64,000 nt of DNA from Aegicerativicinus sediminis. GTDB taxonomy: Bacteria > Bacteroidota > Bacteroidia > Flavobacteriales > Flavobacteriaceae. Positions 37,057-45,924 of the stretch are shown here, piece after piece. The position numbers and the translations under genes were made by a program. Below the pieces are notes generated by a model. The model was not told the DNA's origin. It saw only the letters and a program-made list of their open reading frames with translations, and ran no database searches. How positions within the stretch are numbered: position 1 is the first letter of the stretch; every line of letters begins with the position of its first letter. The stretch is taken from NCBI RefSeq assembly GCF_015476115.1, contig NZ_CP064295.1:1110001-1174000 (forward strand), read 5' to 3'.

Positions 37057-38205
37057 ATGGCCTCAACATTTAATACCCAATACCCCTCGGTAGATGATCT
37101 TCGGGAACTTGCCCGGAAACGAGTACCAAAATTTGCCTTCGAATATTTGGACGGCGGATGTAATGAAGACGTAAGCATTTATAGAAATACTGCGGATATT
37201 AGAGAAGTAAAGCTCGAACCTAGATATCTCAGGAATTTTGGATCTAGCGATACTTCCACAGAAATTTTTGGTATTAAATATGATGCTCCTTTTGGCATTG
37301 CACCAGTTGGGCTTCAAGGTTTAATGTGGCCAAATTCACCAGAAATACTTGCGAAATCCGCGTTTGAGCATAATATCCCTTTTATTTTAAGTACGGTTAC
37401 AACAATGGACATTGAAAGAGCAAGTGAACTTACTGAGGGAAGGGCTTGGTTTCAACTGTATAACCCGGTTGAAGACCATATAAGAAATAACATCTTGGAA
37501 AGGGCTGAAGCTGCTGAATGCCCTGTGTTAGTGCTTCTATGTGATGTTCCAACCTTTGGTTATCGTCCAAGGGATATAAGAAACGGTTTGGCATTACCTC
37601 CAAAAATGTCACTTAAGAACATCATCCAAATTTTAGGTAAACCTCGATGGGCATTAAATACCCTGAAATATGGCCAACCAACCTTTGAAACCCTCAAACC
37701 ATATACGCCTAAAGGTCTTAACTTAAAACAATTAGGAAAATTTATGGACCAGACGTTTTCAGGAAAACTCAACGCTGAGCGAATTAAACCAATTCGAGAC
37801 AAATGGAAAGGTAAACTGGTATTAAAAGGTGTGGCTTCTGAACAAGATGCCTTGGATGCCATTGAAATGGGTTTTGACGGCATTATTATTTCTAACCATG
37901 GAGGCAGGCAATTAGATGCCTCCGAATCATCGATAGCGGCATTACAGAAAATCTCCGGAACATTGGGGGACAAAATAGAAATAATGATGGATAGCGGACT
38001 ACGTTCTGGACCAGATATCGCCCGCACCATTGCAACAGGAGCAAAGTTTACTTTTATGGGCAGATCCTTTATGTATGGCGCCGCTGCCTTAGGAGATCAA
38101 GGCGGTGATCATACTATAAGTATGCTTAAAACACAATTTAAACAGGTAATGGATCAGTTGTGCTGTGAAAAAGTTTCAGACCTGCCTAATCATCTAATAC
38201 ACTAA
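37057..38205 (+). CDS. lldD: FMN-dependent L-lactate dehydrogenase (alpha-hydroxy acid oxidase family)
   Basis: Oxidises L-lactate to pyruvate with FMN, probably passing electrons to the quinone pool. Family blocks: FEYLDGG near residue 28, FGIAPVGLQGLMWPN, FQLYNP, LKGVASEQDALDAIEMG and the catalytic His-Arg loop IISNHGGRQLDASES, followed by DSGLRSGPDIARTIATGA and the phosphate-binding GRSFMYG. 382 aa, normal. It lies 3 bp after the rhamnulokinase gene. The fusion enzyme upstream makes L-lactate, so this gene would carry rhamnose carbon into pyruvate. Confidence 0.92.
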   Translation: MASTFNTQYPSVDDLRELARKRVPKFAFEYLDGGCNEDVSIYRNTADIREVKLEPRYLRNFGSSDTSTEIFGIKYDAPFGIAPVGLQGLMWPNSPEILAKSAFEHNIPFILSTVTTMDIERASELTEGRAWFQLYNPVEDHIRNNILERAEAAECPVLVLLCDVPTFGYRPRDIRNGLALPPKMSLKNIIQILGKPRWALNTLKYGQPTFETLKPYTPKGLNLKQLGKFMDQTFSGKLNAERIKPIRDKWKGKLVLKGVASEQDALDAIEMGFDGIIISNHGGRQLDASESSIAALQKISGTLGDKIEIMMDSGLRSGPDIARTIATGAKFTFMGRSFMYGAAALGDQGGDHTISMLKTQFKQVMDQLCCEKVSDLPNHLIH

Positions 38206-38214
38206 CTAAATACA

Positions 38215-39627
38215 ATGAGTCAATACAATATCGAAGAAGAAATCGAGGAAATTGCTGGCGGGGAATTTGAAAGAACCCCGGTACCTCAGTCCAAACTAAA
38301 AGGTTGGAAAAGTTTTTTAGGAATGTATGCGGGGGAACATGCTGCCGGAACTGAGTTCGTTATTGGGCCTCTTTTTCTAACCACAGGTGTTAGTGCCTTC
38401 GATTTAATAGTAGGTCTATTTATAGGAAACCTTTTAGCCGTGCTAAGTTGGAGATTTCTTACTGCAGAAATTGCGGTTAAGTATCGATTAACTTTGTATT
38501 ATCAATTAGAAAAAATCTGTGGAAAAAAACTAGTTATTATCTACAATCTAGCCAATGGTATTCTATTCTGCTTTTTAGCTGGGGCAATGATTACCGTTTC
38601 GGCAACTGCAGTGGGTATTCCATTCGATATGGAAATGCCTAAACTTACAGATACAACTCCAAACGGCCTCACTTGGATAATAATTGTAATAGTTTTAGGC
38701 GCTGCAATTTCCTTAATTGCTGCTAAAGGTTTTTCCACAGTCTCTAAGGCGGCCAATTGGATGTCCCCTTTTATAGTATTGGCATTTGTTGCCTGTGGCG
38801 TAGTTTCTTTGAATCAATTAGGAGTAACCTCTTTTTCAGATTTTTGGAATATCTGGGGAGATGGTGGGCAACCTTTTCCAGGCCAAATAAAATATACTTT
38901 CTGGCATGTTGTCCTTTGGTCATGGTTTGCTAACGCAGCCATGCACATTGGCATGTCTGATTTGTCAGTATTTAGATTTGCAAAAAAGGCTAACCTTGGT
39001 TGGACAACTGCCGCAGGAATGTATGTAGGGCATTATGTAGCCTGGATTGCAGCAGCCCTGCTTTATGCTGTTTATTTAAAAACCCCTGAGGCCCAAGCAC
39101 TTCTTACTGGAGGTGAAGCCCCAACTGTGGCTCCTGGCCCTTTAGCTTTCAATGCGCTGGGTGTTTTTGGTATATTTGCCGTTATTTTGGCGGGCTGGAC
39201 AACTGCAAACCCAACCATATACAGGGCTGGATTGGCATTTCAAGCAATTTTACCTAAAACGTCCACTTTCTGGGTAACTATTATTGCAGGTAGTATAGCA
39301 ACGATTGCCGGGTTATTCCCTGCATTTGCAATGAAATTATTGGACTTTGTAGCTTTATATGGCTTTGTATTAGCCCCTATTGGAGCTATTGTTGTGTTTG
39401 ACCATTTCTTTCACAAAAAGGCCAATTTCATTCAAAATTATGCAGAGAAAGCTCAACTTAAAATTAGCAGGGCAGTATGGCTATCTTGGTTGATTAGTTT
39501 CGGTGTCTTTTATTTTATTTCAGTTCAATTCAATGTTTTTCTGTCCTTCTTAACCCTCCCAGCCTGGATACTTTGCGGGGTGTTATTTGTAGTGTTTAGC
39601 AAAAAATGGCAAGGTCGGCTAATATAA
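38215..39627 (+). CDS. NCS1-type (purine-cytosine permease-like) membrane transporter
   Basis: Inner-membrane permease with about 12 predicted transmembrane helices. The N-terminal block GMYAGEHAAGTEFVIGP and the helix ending FIGNLLAVLSWRFLTAEIA match the nucleobase/cation symporter-1 (CodB-like) fold; FANAAMHIGMSDLSVFRFAKK and GWTTANPTIYRAG are further landmarks. 470 aa. Known NCS1 members carry nucleobases, hydantoins or vitamins. Here the gene is the last of a rhamnose operon (9-bp gap) that lacks RhaT- or MFS-type rhamnose permeases, so it may carry L-rhamnose or L-lactate. This substrate assignment is inference. Confidence 0.8.
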   Translation: MSQYNIEEEIEEIAGGEFERTPVPQSKLKGWKSFLGMYAGEHAAGTEFVIGPLFLTTGVSAFDLIVGLFIGNLLAVLSWRFLTAEIAVKYRLTLYYQLEKICGKKLVIIYNLANGILFCFLAGAMITVSATAVGIPFDMEMPKLTDTTPNGLTWIIIVIVLGAAISLIAAKGFSTVSKAANWMSPFIVLAFVACGVVSLNQLGVTSFSDFWNIWGDGGQPFPGQIKYTFWHVVLWSWFANAAMHIGMSDLSVFRFAKKANLGWTTAAGMYVGHYVAWIAAALLYAVYLKTPEAQALLTGGEAPTVAPGPLAFNALGVFGIFAVILAGWTTANPTIYRAGLAFQAILPKTSTFWVTIIAGSIATIAGLFPAFAMKLLDFVALYGFVLAPIGAIVVFDHFFHKKANFIQNYAEKAQLKISRAVWLSWLISFGVFYFISVQFNVFLSFLTLPAWILCGVLFVVFSKKWQGRLI

Positions 39628-39665
39628 TTTTGATTAGTATTGTTTAATTGATTTGAAGATTTCCA

Positions 39666-40703
39666 TTAAAAGTGCCACCATGTTTGAGTGGAGTAATTTG
39701 TATACTCAACAATCTCACCCAGCTTTGGAACTATAAAAGACTGCTCCATTTCTTTGGCCGCTGCTGAAAATCTATTTACCGGATCTTGCCAGAAATGTGG
39801 TGCCAAGGCAAATGCACCCCAATGCACGGGCATCATACATTGTACTTTAGCATCTACTGCGGCCTGTACACTTTCTTCAGGAAACATATGAATTAAAGAC
39901 CAGTTTTCATTGTATTGGCCACATTCCATAAAAGCAAAATTGAACGGTCCTAAACGCTCACCAATTTCTTTAAAATGGCCTCCATAACCACTATCTCCAC
40001 TAAACCAAATATTTTCGTTTGGTGATTTTATTGCCCAGCCACCCCATAGGGATTTTGCTCTTTCAGACAACCTTCTTCCTGAAAAATGCCTGGTCGGCGT
40101 AAAGGTAATTTCAAGCCCTTCATACAAATGACCATCCCACCAATCAAACTCGATTATCTTATTTTTAGGTACGCCCCACTTTTCTAAATGTCGAGACACT
40201 CCGAGGGCAACAAAGTAACATCCCACCTTCGGAATTAATTTTTGTATACTTTCTAAATCCAAATGATCATAATGATCATGAGATAGTAAAACCAAATCAA
40301 TTTCTGGAAGATCATCAATAATTGAAAGCGTGTTTTCACTAAACCTTCTTATTGGCAATGGTGAGATTGGCGCTGCATTGCTTCCAAACATAGGGTCAAT
40401 AAGTACATTTATATTGTTAATTCTCATTAACAACGTTGAATGTCCATACCAAATAAATTTTGTTTGATTGCTCCCTTTTATGAATTCATCTTTATGGAAA
40501 GTTTCTATTGGTAACGCTTTTTCCGGAGAACGTCCCTTCTTTTTAAACAGTTGCTGATATAAAATTTTTGGAAGCTTATGAAGCTTTATTGACATTTCGG
40601 TCTGTTCTAAATTTTTGAACCCAGACCCAGTCCAATTGGGACTGTTATTATATTTATCAATATTCTCCTTGGAAGGTTTTGCCCCATATTGCTTCCTATT
40701 CAT
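39666..40703 (-). CDS. Metallo-beta-lactamase-fold hydrolase, UlaG/NAPE-PLD-like
   Basis: Cytoplasmic zinc hydrolase of the group that includes RomA-like proteins, UlaG lactonases and NAPE-PLD. Motifs in order: WYGHSTLLMRINNINVLIDP, metal-binding LLSHDHYDHLDL, FSGDSGYGGHF and MPVHWGAFAL. 345 aa with an about 90-residue N-terminal extension before the MBL core. It converges on the rhamnose operon with a 38-bp gap and shows no evident link to it. Substrate unknown. Confidence 0.85.
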   Translation of the reverse strand: MNRKQYGAKPSKENIDKYNNSPNWTGSGFKNLEQTEMSIKLHKLPKILYQQLFKKKGRSPEKALPIETFHKDEFIKGSNQTKFIWYGHSTLLMRINNINVLIDPMFGSNAAPISPLPIRRFSENTLSIIDDLPEIDLVLLSHDHYDHLDLESIQKLIPKVGCYFVALGVSRHLEKWGVPKNKIIEFDWWDGHLYEGLEITFTPTRHFSGRRLSERAKSLWGGWAIKSPNENIWFSGDSGYGGHFKEIGERLGPFNFAFMECGQYNENWSLIHMFPEESVQAAVDAKVQCMMPVHWGAFALAPHFWQDPVNRFSAAAKEMEQSFIVPKLGEIVEYTNYSTQTWWHF

Positions 40704-40841
40704 GGTCTACAGATTTTTCTAAATCAGATAAAAATAAATATTTATTATGGGGGAAATTAGAATAATCCCCTTATTCCTCTTCCTGTAATTTCAATACAAT
40801 TTACTATCTTAGGCATTCTAACAAATTCTTTCTCGCTACAG

Positions 40842-40892
40842 CTATTTCAAAGCCTAACAAATTCAAGAATTTGAAGAACTGTTAGGAAATAG
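40842..40892 (+). promoter_or_regulatory. Long hairpin in the GH9 leader
   Basis: A two-part stem: CTATTT (40842-40847) pairs with AAATAG (40887-40892), and CCTAACA (40853-40859) with TGTTAGG (40880-40886). A 5-nt bulge lies on the left, and the short inner palindrome CAAATTC/GAATTTG sits in the loop. It is 22 bp before the GH9 ATG. CTAACAAATTC also occurs once more as a direct repeat at 40818-40828. It may control GH9 mRNA stability or translation. Confidence 0.45.
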
Positions 40893-40914
40893 TAATTTCA
40901 ATTAAAATTTACAA

Positions 40915-43449
40915 ATGAAAAAAAATGGGTTCATCGTGCTTGCCATATGCACTTTTGCTATGTGCAATAATGTCTCAAGTCAGGAATTACAACTTAATGA
41001 GTTGGAATATTTTGAGAAACAAGGCATTAATATTCTAGTCTACAACAATCTATTTACAGGAGGGTTTAATGATGAGAAAAACGCCGGAATAGAATTGATA
41101 CACCACGGGGTAAGAACTGCACAAGGCGGGGCGGTAAGACTTTCAAGCACCCCAGAGCAATGGGATCTAGTCCCTGCAATTCCATCAAGGACTGTAGACA
41201 CAACAACAAATACAATTGAGTCTATATTAAGATATGAAGATTACGATTTCGAATCGCGGGTAACCGTTAAAGCGAAAGGTAAAGGCGTTGAAATTACTGT
41301 TTCCCTCGACAAACCACTTCCAAAGGAACTGGAGGGAAATGCCGGATTTAACCTAGAATTTATACCCTCACAATATTGGGGGAAAATGTATTTAATGGAT
41401 GGGCGTACCAATTTATTTCCCCGATATGTCGTTGGAAATACTATTACTAAATCTAATAATGAAAAATTAAAACAATTTAAAGGTTATGTTACTTCAGATG
41501 ACAGAGGTACAGGACGATTTATTGAACCTCTTCCCCTGGAAACCGGACGAAAATTAATTCTAGCTCCTGATGATCCGGAACGCTTGGTGAAAATCACATC
41601 AACGGATACCGATCTAATGCTTTTTGACGGTCGGATTTTGGCACAAAATGGCTGGTTCGTGGTCCGAAGTTTATTGCCCTCTGGAAAAACAGGAAAGGTG
41701 TTAACCTGGACAATTGAACCAAATGCCATTGAGGGTTGGGTGAGAAAACCTAACATTGGGTTTTCACAAGTGGGTTATTTACCTTCACAACAAAAGGTTT
41801 CAGTAATTGAACTCGATAAAAAGGACCGTCCACTATCTTCTGCTTCCATTCATAAAATTTCTGCCGATGGCACATCATCAGAAATATACAGTGGAAATAT
41901 AATTTCTTGGGGAGACTATTATAAATATCATTATGTAAAATTCGATTTTTCATCGGTTACTACACCAGGAATCTATTTTATAAAGTATGGGGATATCAAA
42001 ACAAACAACTTCATAATTGAGGAAACTGTTTACGACCAAATTACTGATGCGACAAGTGATATTTGGATCCCTATACACATGAATCATATGTTTGTAAATG
42101 AAGCCTATAGAGTATGGCATGGCGAACCCTTCAAGGAAGGCTACCTACAAGCTCCCCCAAACACCGACCACTTCGATTTACATAGCCAAGGGCCAACTAC
42201 GTATACTAAATATAACGCCCTAGAAACAATCCCCGGATTAAATGTAGGCGGGTTTTTCGATGCTGGAGACTTTGACATTGAGACAGGCTCGAACATTTTC
42301 GTGGTGCAGAATTTTGTTCAAACCTGGGAAAATTTCAAACCTCTCCGAGACCAAACTTTTATAGACGAGGAACAGCGTTATGTCGATCTTCACCGTCCAG
42401 ATGGAACGCCAGATGTTTTACAGTTTATCGAACATGGAACGATGCAATTGGTTGCTCAGGCAGAAATCATTGGGCATATGGCGCAAACCCTTTCAAATTC
42501 AGTTCTTGATAATTATCATCACCTGGGTGACGCCGCATCCATCACTGACGGGCTGCCTTACAACCAAAATTTAGGGCCTTACGAAATAGCAAAAGATGGT
42601 CTTTCTAGTGGGGTTAAGGATGATATGTGGGCATTCACTAGTCGTAATCCTAGTCTAGACTTAAGGGCTGCTGCCATGTTTGCGTCTGCAAGTCGAGCCT
42701 TAAAGGGATATAATGATGATCTTTCTAATCGAGCTTTGCAACAATCAAGGAGGCTTTTAAAGGAGTCCAAGGAATTACTTGCCAAAGAAACTGAGGAGGA
42801 TCGAATAGGTTGGAGAAGCTTGGGGGATTTATCGACCAATTTGCAGTTATTTATTTCAACAGGTGAGCAACAATATGCTGACAAATATCTAGAACTATTG
42901 TGGCCAGCATTGGAACGCAATGTCAATTTTGTCATTTTAACATCCCTGCATGCCATACCTCATATGGACTCGTCATATAAAGAAAAGCTTCGTCCATACG
43001 TAATAAAATACAACGATTATATTACAGAATTAGAGAAGGATAATCCATACGGCGTTCCAATCGGATTAGGTAATTGGGCTGGAAGCGGAACCATTGTAAG
43101 CTTTGGCACAACCATATGTTTTGCAAATAAACATTTCCCTGAAATTATTGATGCAAGGCATGCTTTTAAAGCCACTAATTGGTTGTTCGGTTGCCATCCT
43201 TATCACAACTATTCTTTAGTTGCAACTTTAGGAGCGGTTCGTCCTAAGGAAGTTTTTTACGGAAATAATAGGGCCGATTTTTCTTTTATTCCCGGAAATG
43301 TGGCTCCTGGAATTTTATTTAGAAAACCAGATCATTTTGAAAATTATGATGATTGGCCATTTTTATGGGGACAAAACGAAGGCACTATAGGAGGGAATAC
43401 CAATTATTTGATTTTTGGATCAGCCTTTAAGGACTTGATAAATGAATGA
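40915..43449 (+). CDS. GH9 glycosidase (cellulase-type fold)
   Basis: Exported inverting glycosidase. Signal peptide at about 1-24. An N-terminal region of about 250 residues precedes the immunoglobulin-like domain typical of GH9 (FSQVGYLPSQQKVSV at about 285), then an (alpha/alpha)6 barrel. The nucleophile-activating Asp pair is in GGFFDAGDFDIE (about residue 449), the family His region is FGCHPYHNYSLVATLGA, and the general acid Glu lies in GQNEGTIGGN (about 820). 844 aa, larger than minimal GH9 enzymes because of the N-terminal domain. Substrate is probably a beta-glucan or beta-glucosaminoside. It does not belong clearly to the pectin locus. Confidence 0.85.
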   Translation: MKKNGFIVLAICTFAMCNNVSSQELQLNELEYFEKQGINILVYNNLFTGGFNDEKNAGIELIHHGVRTAQGGAVRLSSTPEQWDLVPAIPSRTVDTTTNTIESILRYEDYDFESRVTVKAKGKGVEITVSLDKPLPKELEGNAGFNLEFIPSQYWGKMYLMDGRTNLFPRYVVGNTITKSNNEKLKQFKGYVTSDDRGTGRFIEPLPLETGRKLILAPDDPERLVKITSTDTDLMLFDGRILAQNGWFVVRSLLPSGKTGKVLTWTIEPNAIEGWVRKPNIGFSQVGYLPSQQKVSVIELDKKDRPLSSASIHKISADGTSSEIYSGNIISWGDYYKYHYVKFDFSSVTTPGIYFIKYGDIKTNNFIIEETVYDQITDATSDIWIPIHMNHMFVNEAYRVWHGEPFKEGYLQAPPNTDHFDLHSQGPTTYTKYNALETIPGLNVGGFFDAGDFDIETGSNIFVVQNFVQTWENFKPLRDQTFIDEEQRYVDLHRPDGTPDVLQFIEHGTMQLVAQAEIIGHMAQTLSNSVLDNYHHLGDAASITDGLPYNQNLGPYEIAKDGLSSGVKDDMWAFTSRNPSLDLRAAAMFASASRALKGYNDDLSNRALQQSRRLLKESKELLAKETEEDRIGWRSLGDLSTNLQLFISTGEQQYADKYLELLWPALERNVNFVILTSLHAIPHMDSSYKEKLRPYVIKYNDYITELEKDNPYGVPIGLGNWAGSGTIVSFGTTICFANKHFPEIIDARHAFKATNWLFGCHPYHNYSLVATLGAVRPKEVFYGNNRADFSFIPGNVAPGILFRKPDHFENYDDWPFLWGQNEGTIGGNTNYLIFGSAFKDLINE

Positions 43450-43577
43450 TTTTTATTCCACGATTGGTTTCACTAATGAATTTGACGACCTTAAATGAGT
43501 TACCCTTGAATTAGGTAAAGGAAATTTTCAAAAAGGGCATCCAATTTATTATAAGTTTCACCTATAAAAATAATTTC

Positions 43578-43629
43578 CATGATTTAACTTTGAAAAATCG
43601 AAACCTTGATTAACCTTAGTTAAATCATG
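43578..43629 (+). promoter_or_regulatory. 12-bp inverted repeat spanning -7 box and start codon of GH13 gene
   Basis: CATGATTTAACT (43578-43589) is repeated as its exact reverse complement AGTTAAATCATG (43618-43629). The arm centres are 40 bp apart. The left arm overlaps a perfect -7 box TAACTTTG (43585-43592), and the right arm ends in the ATG of the GH13 gene. If that -7 box is used, the left arm is not transcribed, so the repeat is better read as a DNA operator than an RNA hairpin. Confidence 0.5.
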
Positions 43630-45000
43630 AAAAAACTTTCACTTTTTATATTGGGTCTGATTCTGTTTTTTAATTGCAAGAACCCTTCAAAAGAGCAGAG
43701 GACAATAGTCACTTCGGAACAGCAGGCCCCACAGGAAAAATTTCCAGATAAATTGGCAGGCTCAACAATTTATGAAGTTAACATAAGACAGTTTACTCCG
43801 GAGGGAACTTTCAAAGCATTTTCAGATCACTTACCAAGACTTTCTGATTTGGGAGTAGATGTTCTCTGGTTGATGCCTATTCATCCAATTAGCGAAACCA
43901 ATAGGAAAGGCACTTTGGGCAGTTATTATGCACCCCAAGATTATACAGCAGTCAACCCGGAATTTGGCACCATGGAGGATTTTAAAGCATTATTGGATAA
44001 GGCACATGATATGGGGTTCTATATGATTCTAGATTGGGTCCCGAACCATACAGGTAGAGATCACCCTTGGATAAATGAACATCCCGAATATTACGTCCTA
44101 GATGAGAAGGGAGAAGTGACCTATGAGTCAATGAGCCCAACAGATGTGTGGTGGGACACTGCATTATTAGACAACTCTAATCCGGAAACTCGCAAAGCAA
44201 TGATAAACGCGATGCAATTTTGGGTGGAATTAGGAGTCGATGGATTTAGGCTAGATCATGGTTGTGGGGATAAAATTCCGTTGTATTTATGGGAAGAAGC
44301 TAGAGCTCAATTAGATCCTTTAAGAGATCTTTTTTGGCTTGCTGAATGTGGTCATGAAACCTTTATTTTAGATGGAAGTTACGCAGACCAATACGAGGTG
44401 TTAATGAGGGAAGTTGTTTCAAAAGAAAAACCTGCAGATGCCTTATTTAATTGGATTGAAGAAGATATGTTCAAATATGGCCGCACTGCATATCGAATGA
44501 CCTACACTACTAATCACGACCTCAATTCGTGGGTGGGCACTGTTTTTGAAAGGTTTGGTGAAGGCCATAAAACCTTGGCCACTTTAGTTTTCACAGCCTA
44601 TGGTTTCCCACTCATTTTAAGTGGTCAGGAAGTTGGTCTTTCAAAACGAATTGAATTCTTCGAAAAGGACCCAATAGATTGGACCGACCCTAATGGTTTG
44701 CAAACCTTTTATCAATCCCTAGTAAAATTGAAAAAGGAAAATCCAGCAATTTGGGCTGGTGATGAGGGCGGCTTTCCAATTAGCATAGAAGACAATGAAC
44801 ATGTCATAGGATTTATTCGAGAAGTTGAAGGCAACTGTGTGATTGGTATTTTCAATTTATCGGATGAAAACCAAACTATTAATATCAACAATAAAGAGGT
44901 TTTTGGCAATTATGTGGATTATTTTACAACTAAAGAATATTTATTAGGTAATGAACCTTTAGATCTTAAGCCATGGGAATTTTTAGTGTTTACTCAATAA
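43627..45000 (+). CDS. GH13 alpha-amylase family lipoprotein
   Basis: Alpha-glucan-active enzyme anchored as a lipoprotein (lipobox LFFNC). Conserved regions: I DWVPNHTG, II VDGFRLDHG with nucleophile Asp (about residue 208), III LAECGHE with acid/base Glu (about 239), and IV TTNHDLNS with the transition-state Asp (about 296). A short C-terminal beta domain follows. 457 aa, compact. The plus-strand genes that follow handle sugar phosphates and nucleotide sugars. Exact specificity (amylase, pullulanase or glucosidase) is not readable. Confidence 0.9.
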   Translation: MKKLSLFILGLILFFNCKNPSKEQRTIVTSEQQAPQEKFPDKLAGSTIYEVNIRQFTPEGTFKAFSDHLPRLSDLGVDVLWLMPIHPISETNRKGTLGSYYAPQDYTAVNPEFGTMEDFKALLDKAHDMGFYMILDWVPNHTGRDHPWINEHPEYYVLDEKGEVTYESMSPTDVWWDTALLDNSNPETRKAMINAMQFWVELGVDGFRLDHGCGDKIPLYLWEEARAQLDPLRDLFWLAECGHETFILDGSYADQYEVLMREVVSKEKPADALFNWIEEDMFKYGRTAYRMTYTTNHDLNSWVGTVFERFGEGHKTLATLVFTAYGFPLILSGQEVGLSKRIEFFEKDPIDWTDPNGLQTFYQSLVKLKKENPAIWAGDEGGFPISIEDNEHVIGFIREVEGNCVIGIFNLSDENQTININNKEVFGNYVDYFTTKEYLLGNEPLDLKPWEFLVFTQ

Positions 45001-45035
45001 ACTCGAAAAGTTAATATTAAGCCGGATTTTTTATT

Positions 45036-45911
45036 ATGACATTACTTCTAATGGCAGCTGGTCGAGGTAGTAGATATGGCAGCCTTAAGCAATTTGACGA
45101 GTTTGGTCCAAATGGTGAATTCTTGATGGAATATAGCATGTTCGATGCTTTAAAATATGGCTTTAAGAATATTGTTGTGGTTACCCAAGAAAGTAATAGG
45201 GAGTTTCTTAGATCATACCTAGAAAAACGATTACCAAAACACATAAAATTAGATGTTGTGGTTCAAAGTCTTAATGACATTCCCGAAATCGAATACATCC
45301 CTACAGATCGGACAAAACCATGGGGTACAGCACAAGCAGTATGGTCTGCAAGACATGTAATAACAAATTCGTTTGTAGTAATCAATGCGGATGATTTTTA
45401 TGGTTCAGATGCCTTTAGATCAGCCGCTAATTTTATCGAATCCCAAGCAGATAACGAATATGGCCTTATGGGCTATGTACTATTTGAAACTCTTTCTAAA
45501 TATGGTCCTGTTTCTAGAGGAATATGTCAAACCTCCAATGGCCATCTTATAGGGGTTCAAGAAATCACTCAACTTGAAGCATCTGGAGATCTTGTGGTGG
45601 ATAGGGTAACCAATAAAGAATTTAGTGCAAATGATTTGGTAAGCATGAATTTTTGGGTTTGTCATCCAAAAATTTTTAAAGAAATTAGTAGATTATTTGT
45701 AGCCTTCCTCAAAGGGGGTCCAGATGAAAAGGAGGAGTTTTATCTGCCTAAAGTAATTCAGCAACTATTGAATGAAAACAAAATTAGGGTAAAAGTCTTA
45801 TCATCTTCAGCCAAATGGTTTGGCATTACATATCAAACAGACAAGTTGATGGCCAAAAATTCATTAGTAAAACTTATCGAAAAAGGTGAATACCCTTCAT
45901 CACTTTGGTAA
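45036..45911 (+). CDS. Sugar-1-phosphate nucleotidyltransferase
   Basis: Transfers a nucleotide to a sugar 1-phosphate; cytoplasmic. The N-terminal signature LLMAAGRGSRYGSLKQF is the NTP_transferase loop, and VINADDFYG holds the metal-binding acidic pair. 291 aa, close to UTP-glucose-1-phosphate uridylyltransferase-like proteins. A 13-bp gap separates it from an APH-fold sugar kinase. The pair looks like the salvage module in which a NahK-like kinase makes HexNAc 1-phosphate and this enzyme activates it to a UDP-sugar. Confidence 0.85.
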   Translation: MTLLLMAAGRGSRYGSLKQFDEFGPNGEFLMEYSMFDALKYGFKNIVVVTQESNREFLRSYLEKRLPKHIKLDVVVQSLNDIPEIEYIPTDRTKPWGTAQAVWSARHVITNSFVVINADDFYGSDAFRSAANFIESQADNEYGLMGYVLFETLSKYGPVSRGICQTSNGHLIGVQEITQLEASGDLVVDRVTNKEFSANDLVSMNFWVCHPKIFKEISRLFVAFLKGGPDEKEEFYLPKVIQQLLNENKIRVKVLSSSAKWFGITYQTDKLMAKNSLVKLIEKGEYPSSLW

Positions 45912-45924
45912 TTCAGGGTAATTT

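Noticed and set aside
37560-38030. 156-codon minus-strand frame
   Set aside because: Shadow of the lactate dehydrogenase gene; no family features, and it lies wholly inside a clear gene.
42579-42956. 125-codon minus-strand frame inside GH9
   Set aside because: Shadow of the GH9 barrel.
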